The notes under the pieces: model-generated
Databases searched by the model: none
Told to the model about the DNA's origin: nothing
The model's input: the letters and a program-made list of their open reading frames with translations, nothing else
NCBI GenBank assembly: GCA_016194935.1
Contig: JACQAO010000068.1
Location: 1-64,000, forward strand
Reading direction: 5' to 3'
DNA length: 64,000 nucleotides
Source of the DNA: Betaproteobacteria bacterium
Lineage (GTDB): Bacteria; Pseudomonadota; Gammaproteobacteria; Burkholderiales; Rhodocyclaceae
Translations under genes and position numbers: made by a program
Part shown: one piece after another, positions 7,688 through 17,225 of the stretch
Layout: each line of letters opens with the position of its first letter
Position numbering within the stretch: the stretch's first letter is position 1

Positions 7688-9175
7688 TCACAGTCCCAGT
7701 CCCAGTCCTATTCCCAGCGACTCCCACAGCGCATCGACACGCTGCTTGACGGCCTCGTCCATGACAATGGGCCGCCCCCATTCGCGGGTAGTCTCGCCCG
7801 GCCACTTATTGGTGGCGTCGATGCCCATTTTGCTGCCGAGTCCTGCCACCGGCGAGGCGAAGTCGAGATAATCGATCGGCGTGTTCTCGGCGATCAGCGT
7901 GTCGCGCGCCGCGTCAACGCGCGTGGTCATGGCCCACACCACTTCTTTCCAGTCGCGCACATCCACGTCGTCGTCGGTGACGATGATGAACTTGGTGTAC
8001 ATGAACTGGCGCAAAAAACTCCAGATGCCAAACATCACCCGCTTGGCGTGGCCGGGATACTGTTTCTTCATGCTCACCACGGCCAGGCGATAGGAGCAGC
8101 CCTCCGGCGGCAGATAGAAATCGACGATCTCGGGAAACTGCTTGCGCAGCAGCGGCACCAACACTTCGTTGAGCGCTACACCCAACATGGCCGGCTCGTC
8201 GGGCGGCTTGCCGGTGTAGGTGCTGTGGTAGATCGGATCGCGGCGCATGCTGATGCGCTCGACGGTGAACACCGGAAACTCGGCGCTCTCGTTGTAATAG
8301 CCGGTGTGGTCGCCGAACGGGCCTTCCATGGCTGTTTCACCCGGATGGATCACGCCCTCCAGCACGATCTCGGCGCTCGCCGGCACCTGCAAATCGGAAC
8401 CGAGACATTTCACCACTTCGGTTTTCGCGCCGCGCAGCAGGCCGGCGAACTGATATTCGGAAAGCGTATCCGGCACCGGCGTCACTGCGCCGAGGATGGT
8501 GGCCGGATCGGCGCCCAGCGCCACCGCAACAGGGAACGGTTGCCCCGGATGCTTCAGGCAGTGATCGCGGAAATCCAGCGCGCCGCCGCGCTGCGCCAGC
8601 CAGCGCATGATCAGCTTGTTCGGCCCGATCATCTGTTGCCGGTAGATGCCGAGATTCTGCCGGCTCTTGAGCGGGCCGCGCGTCACCGTCAGCCCCCAGG
8701 TAATCAGCGGCGCCACGTCACCCGGCCAGCAGGTCTGGAGCGGCAGGCGCACGAGGTCGACATCCTTTCCTTCCCAGACAATTTCCTGGCAGGGCGCGGA
8801 AGACACGACTTTCGGCGCCATGTTGAGCACCTGCTTGAGTACCGGCAATTTCTCCCAGGCATCACGGAGACCCTTGGGTGGCTCCGGCTCCTTGAGATAC
8901 GCCAGCAGCTCGCCCACTTCGCGCAAGGCCGGCAGCGGATCGTCTTCGCGGCCCATCGCCAAGGCCACGCGCCGCACCGTACCGAAGAGATTGCCGAGTA
9001 CGGGAATGGTCGAGCCTTTCGGCTTCTCGAACAGCAGCGCCGGTCCGCCGACGCGCAGCACGCGGTCGCAGATTTCGGTCATCTCCAGTTTCGGATCTAC
9101 CTCAACAGAAATGCGTTTCAGCTCACCGAGCTTTTCGAGTTGAGCCAGAAAGTCGCGCAGGTCTTGATATTTCAT
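7688..9175 (-). CDS. ubiD: 4-hydroxy-3-polyprenylbenzoate decarboxylase UbiD
   Basis: A 495-residue prenylated-FMN-dependent decarboxylase of ubiquinone synthesis, acting on the product of UbiA. The protein starts [10 protein letters not shown] as UbiD proteins do. It contains the signatures [36 protein letters not shown] and the C-terminal catalytic/dimer region ([14 protein letters not shown]). Length is normal for the family (490-500). It overlaps the stop of ubiA by 4 bp (ATGA), so the two form an operon for the early ubiquinone pathway. Confidence 0.97.
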   Translation of the reverse strand: MKYQDLRDFLAQLEKLGELKRISVEVDPKLEMTEICDRVLRVGGPALLFEKPKGSTIPVLGNLFGTVRRVALAMGREDDPLPALREVGELLAYLKEPEPPKGLRDAWEKLPVLKQVLNMAPKVVSSAPCQEIVWEGKDVDLVRLPLQTCWPGDVAPLITWGLTVTRGPLKSRQNLGIYRQQMIGPNKLIMRWLAQRGGALDFRDHCLKHPGQPFPVAVALGADPATILGAVTPVPDTLSEYQFAGLLRGAKTEVVKCLGSDLQVPASAEIVLEGVIHPGETAMEGPFGDHTGYYNESAEFPVFTVERISMRRDPIYHSTYTGKPPDEPAMLGVALNEVLVPLLRKQFPEIVDFYLPPEGCSYRLAVVSMKKQYPGHAKRVMFGIWSFLRQFMYTKFIIVTDDDVDVRDWKEVVWAMTTRVDAARDTLIAENTPIDYLDFASPVAGLGSKMGIDATNKWPGETTREWGRPIVMDEAVKQRVDALWESLGIGLGLGL

Positions 9176-10050
9176 AGTGGCGGCAGAGCGTAGTCAGCGG
9201 CGAGTCCGGCGAAAATCACCGCACCCACCCAGTTGTTGTTCAAAAATACCCTGAAGCACTTGTCGCGCTCACGCTGCCGGATCAGTGTGAAATGCCAGGC
9301 CATCATACTCGCAGCCCCGGCCAGCCCGGCATGGAAATAAATCCCCCGCCCCGCCTGCGCACCCACCCAGGCCAGGATCGCCAGCGTCGCCGCATAGCTG
9401 AGCATCACCATCGCCACATCATAGCGACCGAAAGTGATGGCGGAAGTCTTGATGCCGATCTTCAAATCGTCGTCGCGGTCCACCATCGCATAACAGGTGT
9501 CGTAGGCGATGGCCCAGCAGATGTTCGCCACCAGCAGCACCCAAGCCAGCGGCGGCACGGTGTGCAGTTGCGCGGCGAACGCCATCGGGATGCCGAAGCC
9601 GAAAGCCACGCCCAGATAGGCTTGCGGAATCGAGAGGAATCGCTTGGTGAAAGGATAACTCGCGGCAAGAAATAGCGCCGCCAGCGAGAGTTGCCACACC
9701 AGCTTGTGCAGCGGCAGAATCAGCAAAAACGACAGCAACGCCAACACTCCCGCCAGCACCAGCGCCTCCCGCCCCGACACCTCGCCAGTCGCCAGCGGTC
9801 GCATCTTCGTGCGCTCGACATGCGCATCGAAGTTGCGGTCAACATAGTCATTGATCACCACTCCCGCCGAACGCATCAACAACGTCCCCAGCGCGAATAT
9901 CCACACCAGCAGCGGCTGCGGTCGCCCGCCGCTGGCGATCCACAACGCCCACATCGTCGGCCACAACAACAGCAACGTGCCGATGGGCTTGTCGAGCCGC
10001 ATCAGGCGCTCGTAGGCGCTGAGGCGCTGGAGGAGGGTGAGCATGGGCAT
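9172..10050 (-). CDS. ubiA: 4-hydroxybenzoate polyprenyltransferase UbiA
   Basis: A 292-residue integral membrane prenyltransferase that attaches the polyprenyl tail to 4-hydroxybenzoate. Both aspartate-rich diphosphate/Mg-binding motifs are present: NDYVDRNFD at residues 67-75 and [13 protein letters not shown] at 183-195. Around eight membrane helices are evident and the length is typical. It is immediately upstream of ubiD with a 4-bp overlap. Confidence 0.97.
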   Translation of the reverse strand: MPMLTLLQRLSAYERLMRLDKPIGTLLLLWPTMWALWIASGGRPQPLLVWIFALGTLLMRSAGVVINDYVDRNFDAHVERTKMRPLATGEVSGREALVLAGVLALLSFLLILPLHKLVWQLSLAALFLAASYPFTKRFLSIPQAYLGVAFGFGIPMAFAAQLHTVPPLAWVLLVANICWAIAYDTCYAMVDRDDDLKIGIKTSAITFGRYDVAMVMLSYAATLAILAWVGAQAGRGIYFHAGLAGAASMMAWHFTLIRQRERDKCFRVFLNNNWVGAVIFAGLAADYALPPL

Positions 10051-10395
10051 GGGTGGATTTTACACCGCACCTTAGAAGCAGTCCCTTGCGGTGCTAGAAT
10101 CCAGTGCCATAAGGAGGGCTATTCCTTGAATGGTCTATAGACCCTGACTCACGATTATCCTCGCCAAACCCAACCTGTGGGGCATCCACGCCGGCAAGAC
10201 CACCGATGCCGATACTCTGTTCAGCAAACAGCATCCTGCCACTGAGTACCAGATGACGGACACGAAAAACCGACTGAAGCGCAAGCTGCAAGTTGATGCC
10301 TTGCTCAATGAGAGTCAGCGCGCGCCGAGGCAATGAATCTCGACGATCCATCAGGCGTCACGCCGCTCGGTTTTGTATCTCCGACACTTGCGTTA
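10051..10395. other. Intergenic region upstream of ubiA
   Basis: No convincing gene. On the plus strand a frame stays open from 10148 to a stop at 10336, but it has no start codon and follows an in-frame TGA. Its translation (for example KPNLWGIHAGKTTDADTLF) is not a family I recognise. It may be a decayed gene fragment. The ubiA promoter must lie at its left end. Confidence 0.4.
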
Positions 10396-10435
10396 TGTTC
10401 TCATTATTGCTACATTTGAAGCAATAATGAGAACA
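10396..10435. promoter_or_regulatory. 16-bp-arm inverted repeat, likely autoregulatory operator
   Basis: The arms 10396-10411 (TGTTCTCATTATTGCT) and 10420-10435 are perfect reverse complements with an 8-bp spacer. The right arm ends two bases before the ATG of the HTH-nucleotidyltransferase gene and covers its only possible ribosome-binding bases (GAGAA). A protein bound here would shut off transcription and translation initiation. The winged-helix domain of the adjacent protein is the obvious candidate. Confidence 0.8.
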
Positions 10436-10437
10436 CT

Positions 10438-11055
10438 ATGAAGACGCCACCGATCTCCCTCGCCACTCATTTGCTCGGCAACACCCGCTCTGCGGTGCTG
10501 GTATCTCTGCTGCTGCATCCCGAGTCGGCATTGCATGTCCGTGAGCTGGCGCGGATCACCGGCGCATCGCCAGGCTCTTTGCATCGTGAACTACGCGCGC
10601 TAACCGAGCTTGGCCTGCTGTTGCGGCAGGAAACGGGACGCCAGGTGCACTATCGCGCTAACCAGACGTGCCCTATCTTCGAGGATATGGCCGGACTGCT
10701 GCGCAAGACCGCCGGGGTCGCTGACGTACTGCGGGAGGCGCTGATGCCGCTGGCCGAGCAGATCACTTTGGCTTTCGTCTATGGTTCCGTGGCGACCGGC
10801 AGGGCTGGCCCGCGCAGTGACGTGGATGTGATGGTGCTCGGCCGGGCGGGCTTTGCGCCCGTGGTCAAGGTGCTGGCGCCGACACAGCAGTCACTGCGGC
10901 GCGAGGTGAATGCGGCGGTGATGAAGCCCGGCGACTTCGCGCGTAAGCGACTCGCTGGCGACGGCTTCGTCGCCAGCGTGATCCGCGAACCCAAGCTATG
11001 GTTGATAGGCAACGACGATGACCTTGCAGAACTTACTCAAGATCGACCGACTTAA
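10438..11055 (+). CDS. Winged-helix/nucleotidyltransferase protein (MNT-type antitoxin-like)
   Basis: A 205-residue fusion of an ArsR/MarR-like winged helix (about residues 10-75; LHVRELARITGASPGSLHRE) and a minimal nucleotidyltransferase. The transferase motif is YGSVATGRAGPRSDVDVM, with Gly116-Ser117 and the metal-binding Asp128 and Asp130. MNT proteins commonly partner HEPN RNases and can neutralise them by AMP transfer. The next gene overlaps by 38 bp and encodes a HEPN-like protein. The HTH domain plus the long palindrome just upstream point to autoregulation. Confidence 0.85.
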   Translation: MKTPPISLATHLLGNTRSAVLVSLLLHPESALHVRELARITGASPGSLHRELRALTELGLLLRQETGRQVHYRANQTCPIFEDMAGLLRKTAGVADVLREALMPLAEQITLAFVYGSVATGRAGPRSDVDVMVLGRAGFAPVVKVLAPTQQSLRREVNAAVMKPGDFARKRLAGDGFVASVIREPKLWLIGNDDDLAELTQDRPT

Positions 11056-11470
11056 GCAGCACGCGCCGACGCCGCAGGAAATCCAGCGCCTCCTGGTGGC
11101 GGAGCAGCGCAACCTGGCGGATGCCCGAAACGAAGCCATCAGCGACGAGACGCGCTTCGATGTTGCCTACAAGGCAATCATGCAACTGGCGCTGGCCGCC
11201 ATGATGGCCAGCGGTTACCGCCCGTCGACCAACGAGCTGGGCCATCACCAGACTATGATCCAGTCGCTGCCACTGACCCTGGATGTACCCAACGAGTCTT
11301 GGGTGGTATTGGATGCTCTGCGCCGCAAGCGTAACGTTGCGGATTATCACGGCGATCCGATCGAACCCGAGGCTGTCGCCGAATGCATAGCGCAAGCGAA
11401 GGCGTTGCTGACTGCAACGCGACAGTGGCTTGAAGTGCAGCATCCTGAGTTACTGCGAACGACGCCATGA
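11018..11470 (+). CDS. HEPN-domain protein (putative toxin/RNase partner of MNT protein)
   Basis: A 150-residue all-helical protein overlapping the end of the nucleotidyltransferase gene in another frame. The HEPN catalytic pattern R-X4-6-H is met by Arg105 and His111 (RNVADYH). The early RNLADARNEAIS and YKAIMQLALAAMMASGYR segments are typical of this HEPN branch. Together the two genes form a HEPN/MNT module, usually a toxin-antitoxin pair. It ends 16 bp before the stop of the convergent recG. Confidence 0.8.
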   Translation: MTLQNLLKIDRLKQHAPTPQEIQRLLVAEQRNLADARNEAISDETRFDVAYKAIMQLALAAMMASGYRPSTNELGHHQTMIQSLPLTLDVPNESWVVLDALRRKRNVADYHGDPIEPEAVAECIAQAKALLTATRQWLEVQHPELLRTTP

Positions 11471-11486
11471 ACGCTTCTGCCTGCGG

Positions 11487-13559
11487 CTACGCCTTCAGCA
11501 ACTCCTCCCGCCCACCCAACCAACGCTCAACATGCCGCGCTGCGGCATCCGGCTGCTCGTGCAGCAGCATCTCGGCGGCGGTGCGCGCGGCTTCGACCAT
11601 TTCTGCGTCTTCCAGGTCGGCGTAGCGCAGCAGCGGCAGGCCGCTCTGGCGGGCGCCGACGAATTCGCCGGGGCCGCGCAGGTGCAGGTCCTGGCGGGCG
11701 ATCTCGAAGCCGTCGTGGTTCTCGAAGATGATCTTCAGGCGCGCCCGCGCCAGCTCGCCCAGCGGCTGGGCGTAGAGCAGGATGCAGGCAGATTCCGCCG
11801 CGCCGCGCCCGACGCGTCCGCGCAACTGGTGCAGTTGCGAGAGGCCGAAACGCTCGGCATGCTCGATCACCATCAGCGAGGCATTCGGCACGTCCACGCC
11901 GACTTCAATTACCGTGGTGGACACCAGCACTTGCACGCTGCCGACGATGAAGCCGTCCATCACCGTCGCCTTTTCGGCGTTCTTGAGCCGGCTGTGCACC
12001 AGGCCGACGCGCAGCTCCGGCAACTCGGCAGTGAGGCGTTCATAAGTTTCCAGCGCGGTTTTCAGTTGCAGGGTTTCGCTCTCTTCAATCAAGGGACAAA
12101 CCCAATAGATCTGGCGTCCCGCCGTGCAGGCTGCGCGCACGCGCGTCACAACTTGGTCGCGGCGCGATTCGGCGACCAGCTTGGTGAGCACCGGCGTGCG
12201 TCCGGGCGGCAGCTCGTCGAGCAGCGACACGTCGAGGTCGGCGTAATAGCTCATCGCCAGGGTGCGCGGGATGGGCGTCGCAGACATCATCAACTGGTGC
12301 GGCACGGCGGAATTGTTGTTCCCGCCGCCGCCTTTCTGACGCAGTGCGAGACGCTGGCGCACGCCGAAACGCTGCTGCTCGTCGACCACCGCGACGCCGA
12401 GGCGCGCGAAGTCGACCGCTTCCTCGATCAGCGCATGGGTGCCGACGGCAATGGCGGCGCGGCCTTCGCGCAGAGCATCGAGCATGGCGGTTTTCTGCGC
12501 CTTCCTGAGGCTGCCGGCCAGCCACGCCACTTCGATGCCGAGAGGCGCGAGCCATGCCGAGAGCTTGCGCCAGTGCTGCTCGGCGAGGATTTCGGTGGGT
12601 GCCATCAAGGCCCCCTGCCAGCCGTTTTCCACTGCTTGCAATAGTGCCAGAGCGGCGATGATGGTCTTGCCGCTGCCGACATCGCCTTGCAGCAGGCGCT
12701 GCATCGGATGAGGCTGCGCCAAGTCGGTGGCGATCTCGCGCCAGGTGCGTTGCTGCGCGCCGGTCAACTTGAACGGCAGCAGCGCCAGCAGCTTCTCGCA
12801 CAACGGGCCGGGCGCAGCCAGAGGCGGCGCGCTGCGCACGCGGCGCGCGGCGTAGGCGCGGCGCAAGGAAATCTGCTGCGCCAATAATTCGTCGAAACGT
12901 ATCCGCCGCCAGGCGTCGCGGTTGCGCTGCTCCAGCGCCTCTGGACCGAGGGCCGCCGGCGGCAGATGCAGCATGCGTACCGCGTCGTTGAAAGGCATTA
13001 AATGGTGAGCCGCGCGCAGAGTTTCGGGCAGCGTGTCGCGCAGCTCGCCCTGCGCATCGGCGCGCGCCAATGCCGTTGTTATCAACCGGCGCAGCACCAG
13101 TTGGCTCAAGCCTGCGGTGGTCGGATACACCGGCGTCAACGCTTGCGCCAGCGGCGCATCCGTGACCACGGCATGCGCACGCGGATGCACCATCTCCGGC
13201 CCGAAATAGCCGTCGCGTATTTCGCCGTACAGACGCAGGCGCGCGCCCGGCGCAAACTGTTTTTGCTGACTGGGATAAAAGTTGAGCAGACGCACCGCGA
13301 TCATGCCGCTTTCGTCACGCACCCGGCTGAGCAATTGACGACGCGGGCGGAAGACGATGTCGGTGCTGAACACTTCGACTTCCACCTGCACCGGAAAGCC
13401 CATCGGCGCATCCGCCAGCAAGGTGATTTGGGTTTCGTCCTCGTAGCGCAGCGGCAGATGCAGGATCAGGTCGGCATCGTTGTGTACACCGAGCTTGGCC
13501 AGCTTGGCGGCGAGCGGCTTGGAAATCTCGGCGAAGCCGCGCGCACCGTCGGTCGCCAT
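11487..13559 (-). CDS. recG: ATP-dependent DNA helicase RecG
   Basis: A 690-residue superfamily 2 helicase that remodels stalled replication forks and Holliday junctions. The order is an N-terminal wedge/OB domain (about 1-180), then helicase motifs: Walker A GDVGSGKT, motif II DEQQRFGVRQR, motif III SATPIPRT, and the C-terminal motor domain ending in QLRGRVGRG and a TRG-like segment (RQDLHLRGPGEF). Motif II is DEQQ rather than the usual DEQH. It follows ridA on the same strand with a 10-bp gap. Confidence 0.97.
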   Translation of the reverse strand: MATDGARGFAEISKPLAAKLAKLGVHNDADLILHLPLRYEDETQITLLADAPMGFPVQVEVEVFSTDIVFRPRRQLLSRVRDESGMIAVRLLNFYPSQQKQFAPGARLRLYGEIRDGYFGPEMVHPRAHAVVTDAPLAQALTPVYPTTAGLSQLVLRRLITTALARADAQGELRDTLPETLRAAHHLMPFNDAVRMLHLPPAALGPEALEQRNRDAWRRIRFDELLAQQISLRRAYAARRVRSAPPLAAPGPLCEKLLALLPFKLTGAQQRTWREIATDLAQPHPMQRLLQGDVGSGKTIIAALALLQAVENGWQGALMAPTEILAEQHWRKLSAWLAPLGIEVAWLAGSLRKAQKTAMLDALREGRAAIAVGTHALIEEAVDFARLGVAVVDEQQRFGVRQRLALRQKGGGGNNNSAVPHQLMMSATPIPRTLAMSYYADLDVSLLDELPPGRTPVLTKLVAESRRDQVVTRVRAACTAGRQIYWVCPLIEESETLQLKTALETYERLTAELPELRVGLVHSRLKNAEKATVMDGFIVGSVQVLVSTTVIEVGVDVPNASLMVIEHAERFGLSQLHQLRGRVGRGAAESACILLYAQPLGELARARLKIIFENHDGFEIARQDLHLRGPGEFVGARQSGLPLLRYADLEDAEMVEAARTAAEMLLHEQPDAAARHVERWLGGREELLKA

Positions 13560-13569
13560 CGCTCGCGGG

Positions 13570-13950
13570 TCAACCCAGGTAAAGAATTGCGTCCGCCTCT
13601 ACCAGCGCGCCGCGCGGTAATTCCTTGACGCCGACCGCAGCGCGCGCCGGATAGGGTTCGCCGACATAGCGCGCCATGACCTCATTGACCTTGGCGAAAT
13701 TTGCCAGGTCGGTGAGATAGATATTGAACTTGACCGCATCGTCGAGCGTGGCGCCGGCGGCGGCGGCCACTGCCTTGAGGTTTTCGAAGACACGCACGAT
13801 CTGGGCGTCGATGCCTTCCGCCAACTGCATGGAGACAGGATCGAAGCCGACCTGGCCGGACATGTAAATGGTCTTGCCGACCTGCACGGCTTGCGAATAA
13901 GTGCCGATGGCGGCGGGGGCATTCGGGGTGGCGATGATGGTGCGGCTCAT
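13570..13950 (-). CDS. ridA: RidA/YjgF family enamine/imine deaminase
   Basis: 126 residues of the RidA family, which hydrolyses reactive enamine/imine intermediates released by PLP enzymes. Clear landmarks are [12 protein letters not shown] near the N-terminus, MSGQVGFDP, and the C-terminal [19 protein letters not shown], which includes the substrate carboxylate-binding arginine. It lies directly upstream of recG on the same strand, a common betaproteobacterial pairing. The gap to the divergent GGDEF gene (13951-14011) must hold both promoters. Confidence 0.93.
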   Translation of the reverse strand: MSRTIIATPNAPAAIGTYSQAVQVGKTIYMSGQVGFDPVSMQLAEGIDAQIVRVFENLKAVAAAAGATLDDAVKFNIYLTDLANFAKVNEVMARYVGEPYPARAAVGVKELPRGALVEADAILYLG

Positions 13951-14011
13951 ATGGGGATGTCCAGTCTTGGGAAAACCGCTATGTTACTTGCGCTGCGGAG
14001 GGTAGTCGAGT

Positions 14012-15367
14012 TTGATGGAATTGGCGAACTTCTACGAACGGGGGCATAATTCCGCAATGACATCCGCTCCCGAATCCGCCGCGCTGAGCCGGGCTTCCAA
14101 CAATATCCTCGATGCGATTGTTGAGTCCATCGTCTGCTCGGATATCGATGGTCATATTATTTTCTGGAACAGCGGCGCCGAACAGCTTTACGGCTATTCC
14201 GCTGACGAGGCAATCGGCCGCCATGTTTCAATGCTTTATCCCAGGGGCGCCGAAGGCGAGGCGTATTCCCGCAACCTGGCCGAGCAACTGCGCACCGGGC
14301 AAGCCAATGAGGGCGATGTCTGGCGCTGCAAAAAGTCCGGCGAGCGGGTATTCATCCATCGCACCTCGGCGCCTTTGCGCGACAAGAATGGACGCCTCAT
14401 CGGGCTGGTGGCCCACGCCATCGATATCACCCGGCGCAAGCTGGCGGAGGACGCCCTGGCCGAGCGCGATATGCAACTGCGCGAGCAGCATACGCTGTAC
14501 CAGGCGATGCTGGATGCCCAGTCGATGGCCGGAGTCGGCCTGGTGATCCTGGATGACGGTCGAGCCGCCTTCGCCAACCAGGCCGCCGCCCAGATCACCG
14601 GTTACAGCGTCGACGAGTTGATGGCGCTGTCGCACTTCAACCAGGTTACCCATCCCGACGACCGCGAACGGGTGCAGAACAATTACCATCGGCGGCTGAA
14701 TGGCGAGGTGTTCGACAATCGCTACGACATCAGCATTTTGACCAAAGACGGTCGCCGGCGCGAAGTGGAAATTGCCGTGTCCACCATCAAAGGCGCCGCC
14801 GGCACGCAAATACTGGTGGTGCTGGTCGACATCACCGAACGCAAAAACACCGCCCAGGTTATCCAGCACCTGGCGCTGCATGACGCACTGACGGGCTTGT
14901 CCAACCGCACCCTGCTGTTTGACCGGCTCGACAGCGCGATCTCCGCCGCGCGCCGCCGCAACTCTTCATTCGCCCTGTTCTTCCTCGATCTCGACAATTT
15001 CAAGCCGATCAACGACGAGCTTGGCCACGATGCCGGCGACCTGGTGCTGAAGATCATCGCGGAGAGACTGCACAACAGCGTCCGCGAAAGCGACACCGTG
15101 GCGCGTGTCGGCGGCGACGAGTTTGTGCTGGTGTTGCAGGATGTGCATGGGCGAAAAGCCGCCCTGGCTGTCGCGGAAAAGACCATCGCGGCGCTGTCCC
15201 AGCCCATCAGCACCGGCAGCAAGCTGTGCGAAGTCGGCGCCACACTGGGGATTGCGCTCTACCCCGAGCATGGAGAAGACGCCGATACGTTGATGCGGCA
15301 CGCCGACGCCGCCATGTACGCCGCCAAACGCCTCGGCAAGAATCGTTGCCTGCTCTGGCAGGATTAA
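14012..15367 (+). CDS. PAS-PAS-GGDEF diguanylate cyclase
   Basis: 451 residues without a signal peptide or membrane segment, so a cytoplasmic sensor. Two PAS domains (about residues 30-145 and 160-275) are each followed by PAC-type ends (DITRRKLAE; DITERKNTA). A GGDEF domain covers about 285-449. The active site is GGDEF (RVGGDEFVLVL), and the upstream RESD five residues before it is an intact RxxD inhibitory site, so cyclic-di-GMP synthesis with product inhibition is expected. No EAL domain. The start is uncertain: TTG 14012, ATG 14015 (GGAGG upstream at 13997-14001) or ATG 14057. It ends overlapping fliW by 4 bp. Confidence 0.92.
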   Translation: MMELANFYERGHNSAMTSAPESAALSRASNNILDAIVESIVCSDIDGHIIFWNSGAEQLYGYSADEAIGRHVSMLYPRGAEGEAYSRNLAEQLRTGQANEGDVWRCKKSGERVFIHRTSAPLRDKNGRLIGLVAHAIDITRRKLAEDALAERDMQLREQHTLYQAMLDAQSMAGVGLVILDDGRAAFANQAAAQITGYSVDELMALSHFNQVTHPDDRERVQNNYHRRLNGEVFDNRYDISILTKDGRRREVEIAVSTIKGAAGTQILVVLVDITERKNTAQVIQHLALHDALTGLSNRTLLFDRLDSAISAARRRNSSFALFFLDLDNFKPINDELGHDAGDLVLKIIAERLHNSVRESDTVARVGGDEFVLVLQDVHGRKAALAVAEKTIAALSQPISTGSKLCEVGATLGIALYPEHGEDADTLMRHADAAMYAAKRLGKNRCLLWQD

Positions 15368-15795
15368 GAGTCTGCCACGGCGTAATTCAACTGCGCAAAA
15401 ATGTGTTGCAGGCCGCGCCGCTCCACGGTGTTGATGATCAGCGGCGCATTCAGGTTGGCGCGCAACGGCGCGCTCCCATCCTCCGCAGTGTCTTTCCACA
15501 CGATCACCACCACCGCCGCATCCTGCGGATTGGCCAGTTTGAGTAAGTCCGACTCCGCGTCAGACAAGGCAATCTCATAACTGAAACCGAGTTGTGACGG
15601 ATCGACGACATGAAACGCCAGATCGGGATTGTCCAGCGATTGCAGGATGAAAAATTTCGGGCTGATGTTGTCGTGGTGGAACAAGGAATAGCGGCGACAC
15701 GTCTCGAAGCCAGCCAATCCCTCGGGAAATTCGATGATCTTGCCGGTTTCCACGGTCAAGGTACCGAAACGGGGGCTGTCGATTTTCATATTCAA
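15364..15795 (-). CDS. fliW: Flagellar assembly factor FliW
   Basis: A 143-residue FliW protein. FliW binds flagellin and antagonises the translational repressor CsrA. Recognisable segments are FGTLTVETGKIIEFPEGLAGF near the N-terminus (quoted in part), SLDNPDLAFHVVDP in the middle, and the C-terminal LRANLNAPLIIN. No flagellin or csrA gene lies in this window. The gene converges on the diguanylate cyclase with a 4-bp overlap. Confidence 0.92.
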   Translation of the reverse strand: MNMKIDSPRFGTLTVETGKIIEFPEGLAGFETCRRYSLFHHDNISPKFFILQSLDNPDLAFHVVDPSQLGFSYEIALSDAESDLLKLANPQDAAVVVIVWKDTAEDGSAPLRANLNAPLIINTVERRGLQHIFAQLNYAVADS

Positions 15796-15834
15796 TTCAC
15801 CAGGTTCGATGGTTGGAATGTTCTCTGTGGTTAG

Positions 15835-16533
15835 CTATTTTTTCGTCGCCACCACCAGCCCCGGCTCCATGCCGAGCTTCTTGAGTTTTTCGCGCATCAG
15901 GTCGGCTTCCTGGCGGCTCTTGAAGGGGCCGACCTGGACGCGCGCCTCAATCTGCGAGGGTATGCCGTTCAATTCGAGTTTGGCGCGCAGCTCTTCAGCA
16001 TTTGCAGTGCTGTTGAATACGCCCAGTTGCAGCAGGAAAATACCCGCAGGCGGATGCGTCAAAGGCCGCGAAGCGGGCGCATGCAAAGGACGCGCCAATT
16101 CCGCCACCGGCTCGCTCGGCTTGAGCATGGCAGGGCGGGCTACCGCCGGCTTGGTTAACGAACGCTCGGGACGCTCGGGACGCTCGGCGCGCTTGTTGGG
16201 CTGAGCAGGCGCGCTGGTTTGCTCGGGCTCGGCGGGAACTTCTTCGGCCTTCTTCGGTTCCTCGGCAGTCGCTTGCGCAGTTGGCTTTTCTTCCGGCTTG
16301 GCTTCAGGCGGCTTCGGCTCTGCCGGCGCGGCTGCGGGCGCCTCGGCTACAGGCGTCGCCGGCGCGGACACCACCGGCACGGGTGTGTTGAGCGTATCCA
16401 GCAGATTCAAGCTGCCAATCAGCAGCGCAATCAACACCGCTGCAGCGGCAATGCGCCTGATCAGGCGCTTTTTCAATTCCTCATCGGCGGGCGGCTGATC
16501 CGGGTTATTCTCGTCCGTGGTTTTTTCCGTCAT
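15835..16533 (-). CDS. SPOR-domain protein with single membrane anchor
   Basis: 232 residues: a short charged cytoplasmic N-terminus, one membrane helix at about 27-47, a long Pro/Ala/Glu-rich periplasmic linker, and a C-terminal SPOR domain (about 163-229; FLLQLGVFNSTANAEELRA). SPOR domains bind denuded peptidoglycan, so the protein probably sits at the cell wall, perhaps at the division site. A three-copy 9-bp repeat in the linker encodes ERP units. The start overlaps the end of the upstream DUF2802 gene by 29 bp. Confidence 0.88.
   Translation of the reverse strand: MTEKTTDENNPDQPPADEELKKRLIRRIAAAAVLIALLIGSLNLLDTLNTPVPVVSAPATPVAEAPAAAPAEPKPPEAKPEEKPTAQATAEEPKKAEEVPAEPEQTSAPAQPNKRAERPERPERSLTKPAVARPAMLKPSEPVAELARPLHAPASRPLTHPPAGIFLLQLGVFNSTANAEELRAKLELNGIPSQIEARVQVGPFKSRQEADLMREKLKKLGMEPGLVVATKK
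16162..16188. repeat. 9-bp tandem repeat, three copies, in the SPOR-protein linker
   Basis: The unit acgctcggg occurs three times in exact register, with one mismatch at the end of the last copy. On the coding strand it yields a repeated Glu-Arg-Pro triplet in the disordered linker, so copy number can change without a frameshift. Confidence 0.85.
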
Positions 16534-17062
16534 AGTCCTCGTACTCCTGCTTGTTGCGGCTCAGCGCCAGCACCAACTCTGCCTCGCCGATGGATATGCC
16601 GCATTGATTTGCAATGGACAGCTCATCCATGCCTCTCTGCGCCAACAACATCGCCTCGTTGTATTGCGGCGAAACGCGGCGCGCGGCTTTTAATTGCGCA
16701 ATAATTTCCTTCAGCTCGGCAACCTCGCTGCGCAACTGTTGCAGCTCCGCCTCCACGCCGGAGCGATACAACTGCTCGCCGAAATCAGCGGCAGGCTGTT
16801 CACGCGGCCGCGTCGTGTCCCGCTCCAGGTCTGGCGCCGCCTGCATCCTTGCGTGTGACCCTTGCGGCCCGTATGGCCCGTATGTCAGCGTCTCCTCACT
16901 GAAAATGCCGCCTGCATCGTGCCTCGTCTGGTTATCCTGCGCGTGACGCTGGCGCTTGATGCCAAGCAGGCGCAGCAGCAAAACCAGCATGTACGCCGCA
17001 ACCACGGCCACGCTGGAAATAATCGCGTAACGCAGACTGAATTCGGTAAAATCCATCGTCAA
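16505..17062 (-). CDS. DUF2802 domain protein with N-terminal membrane helix
   Basis: 185 residues. A membrane helix covers about 13-33. A variable charged region and a coiled coil follow (LQQLRSEVAELKEIIAQLK, about 108-126). The C-terminal DUF2802 domain reads YNEAMLLAQRGMDELS with a helix-turn-helix-like IANQCGISIGEAELVLAL. DUF2802 proteins are typically found near flagellar or chemotaxis genes in proteobacteria, which fits fliW nearby; function is unknown. It overlaps the SPOR gene start. The 163-bp gap to the divergent folA shows no clear regulatory element. Confidence 0.85.
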   Translation of the reverse strand: MTMDFTEFSLRYAIISSVAVVAAYMLVLLLRLLGIKRQRHAQDNQTRHDAGGIFSEETLTYGPYGPQGSHARMQAAPDLERDTTRPREQPAADFGEQLYRSGVEAELQQLRSEVAELKEIIAQLKAARRVSPQYNEAMLLAQRGMDELSIANQCGISIGEAELVLALSRNKQEYEDYDGKNHGRE

Positions 17063-17225
17063 TCTTCATCCGTCTAGCGGCGTCCTTCGCCAATGCCTGA
17101 GCGGCATCCCGGAAGATGCCGGTCATGCGGTCAGTGATTAGATGGCGCAGGCACACTGCCCGCATTAGACTTATCATAGCCGCTCCCGAATCCGCATAAA
17201 TAAAGAGCAGACCCCGATTTACCCC

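Noticed and set aside
10148-10336. Open plus-strand frame with protein-like translation between ubiA and the MNT gene
   Set aside because: No start codon, preceded by an in-frame TGA, and no family I can recognise. Kept only as a possible remnant.
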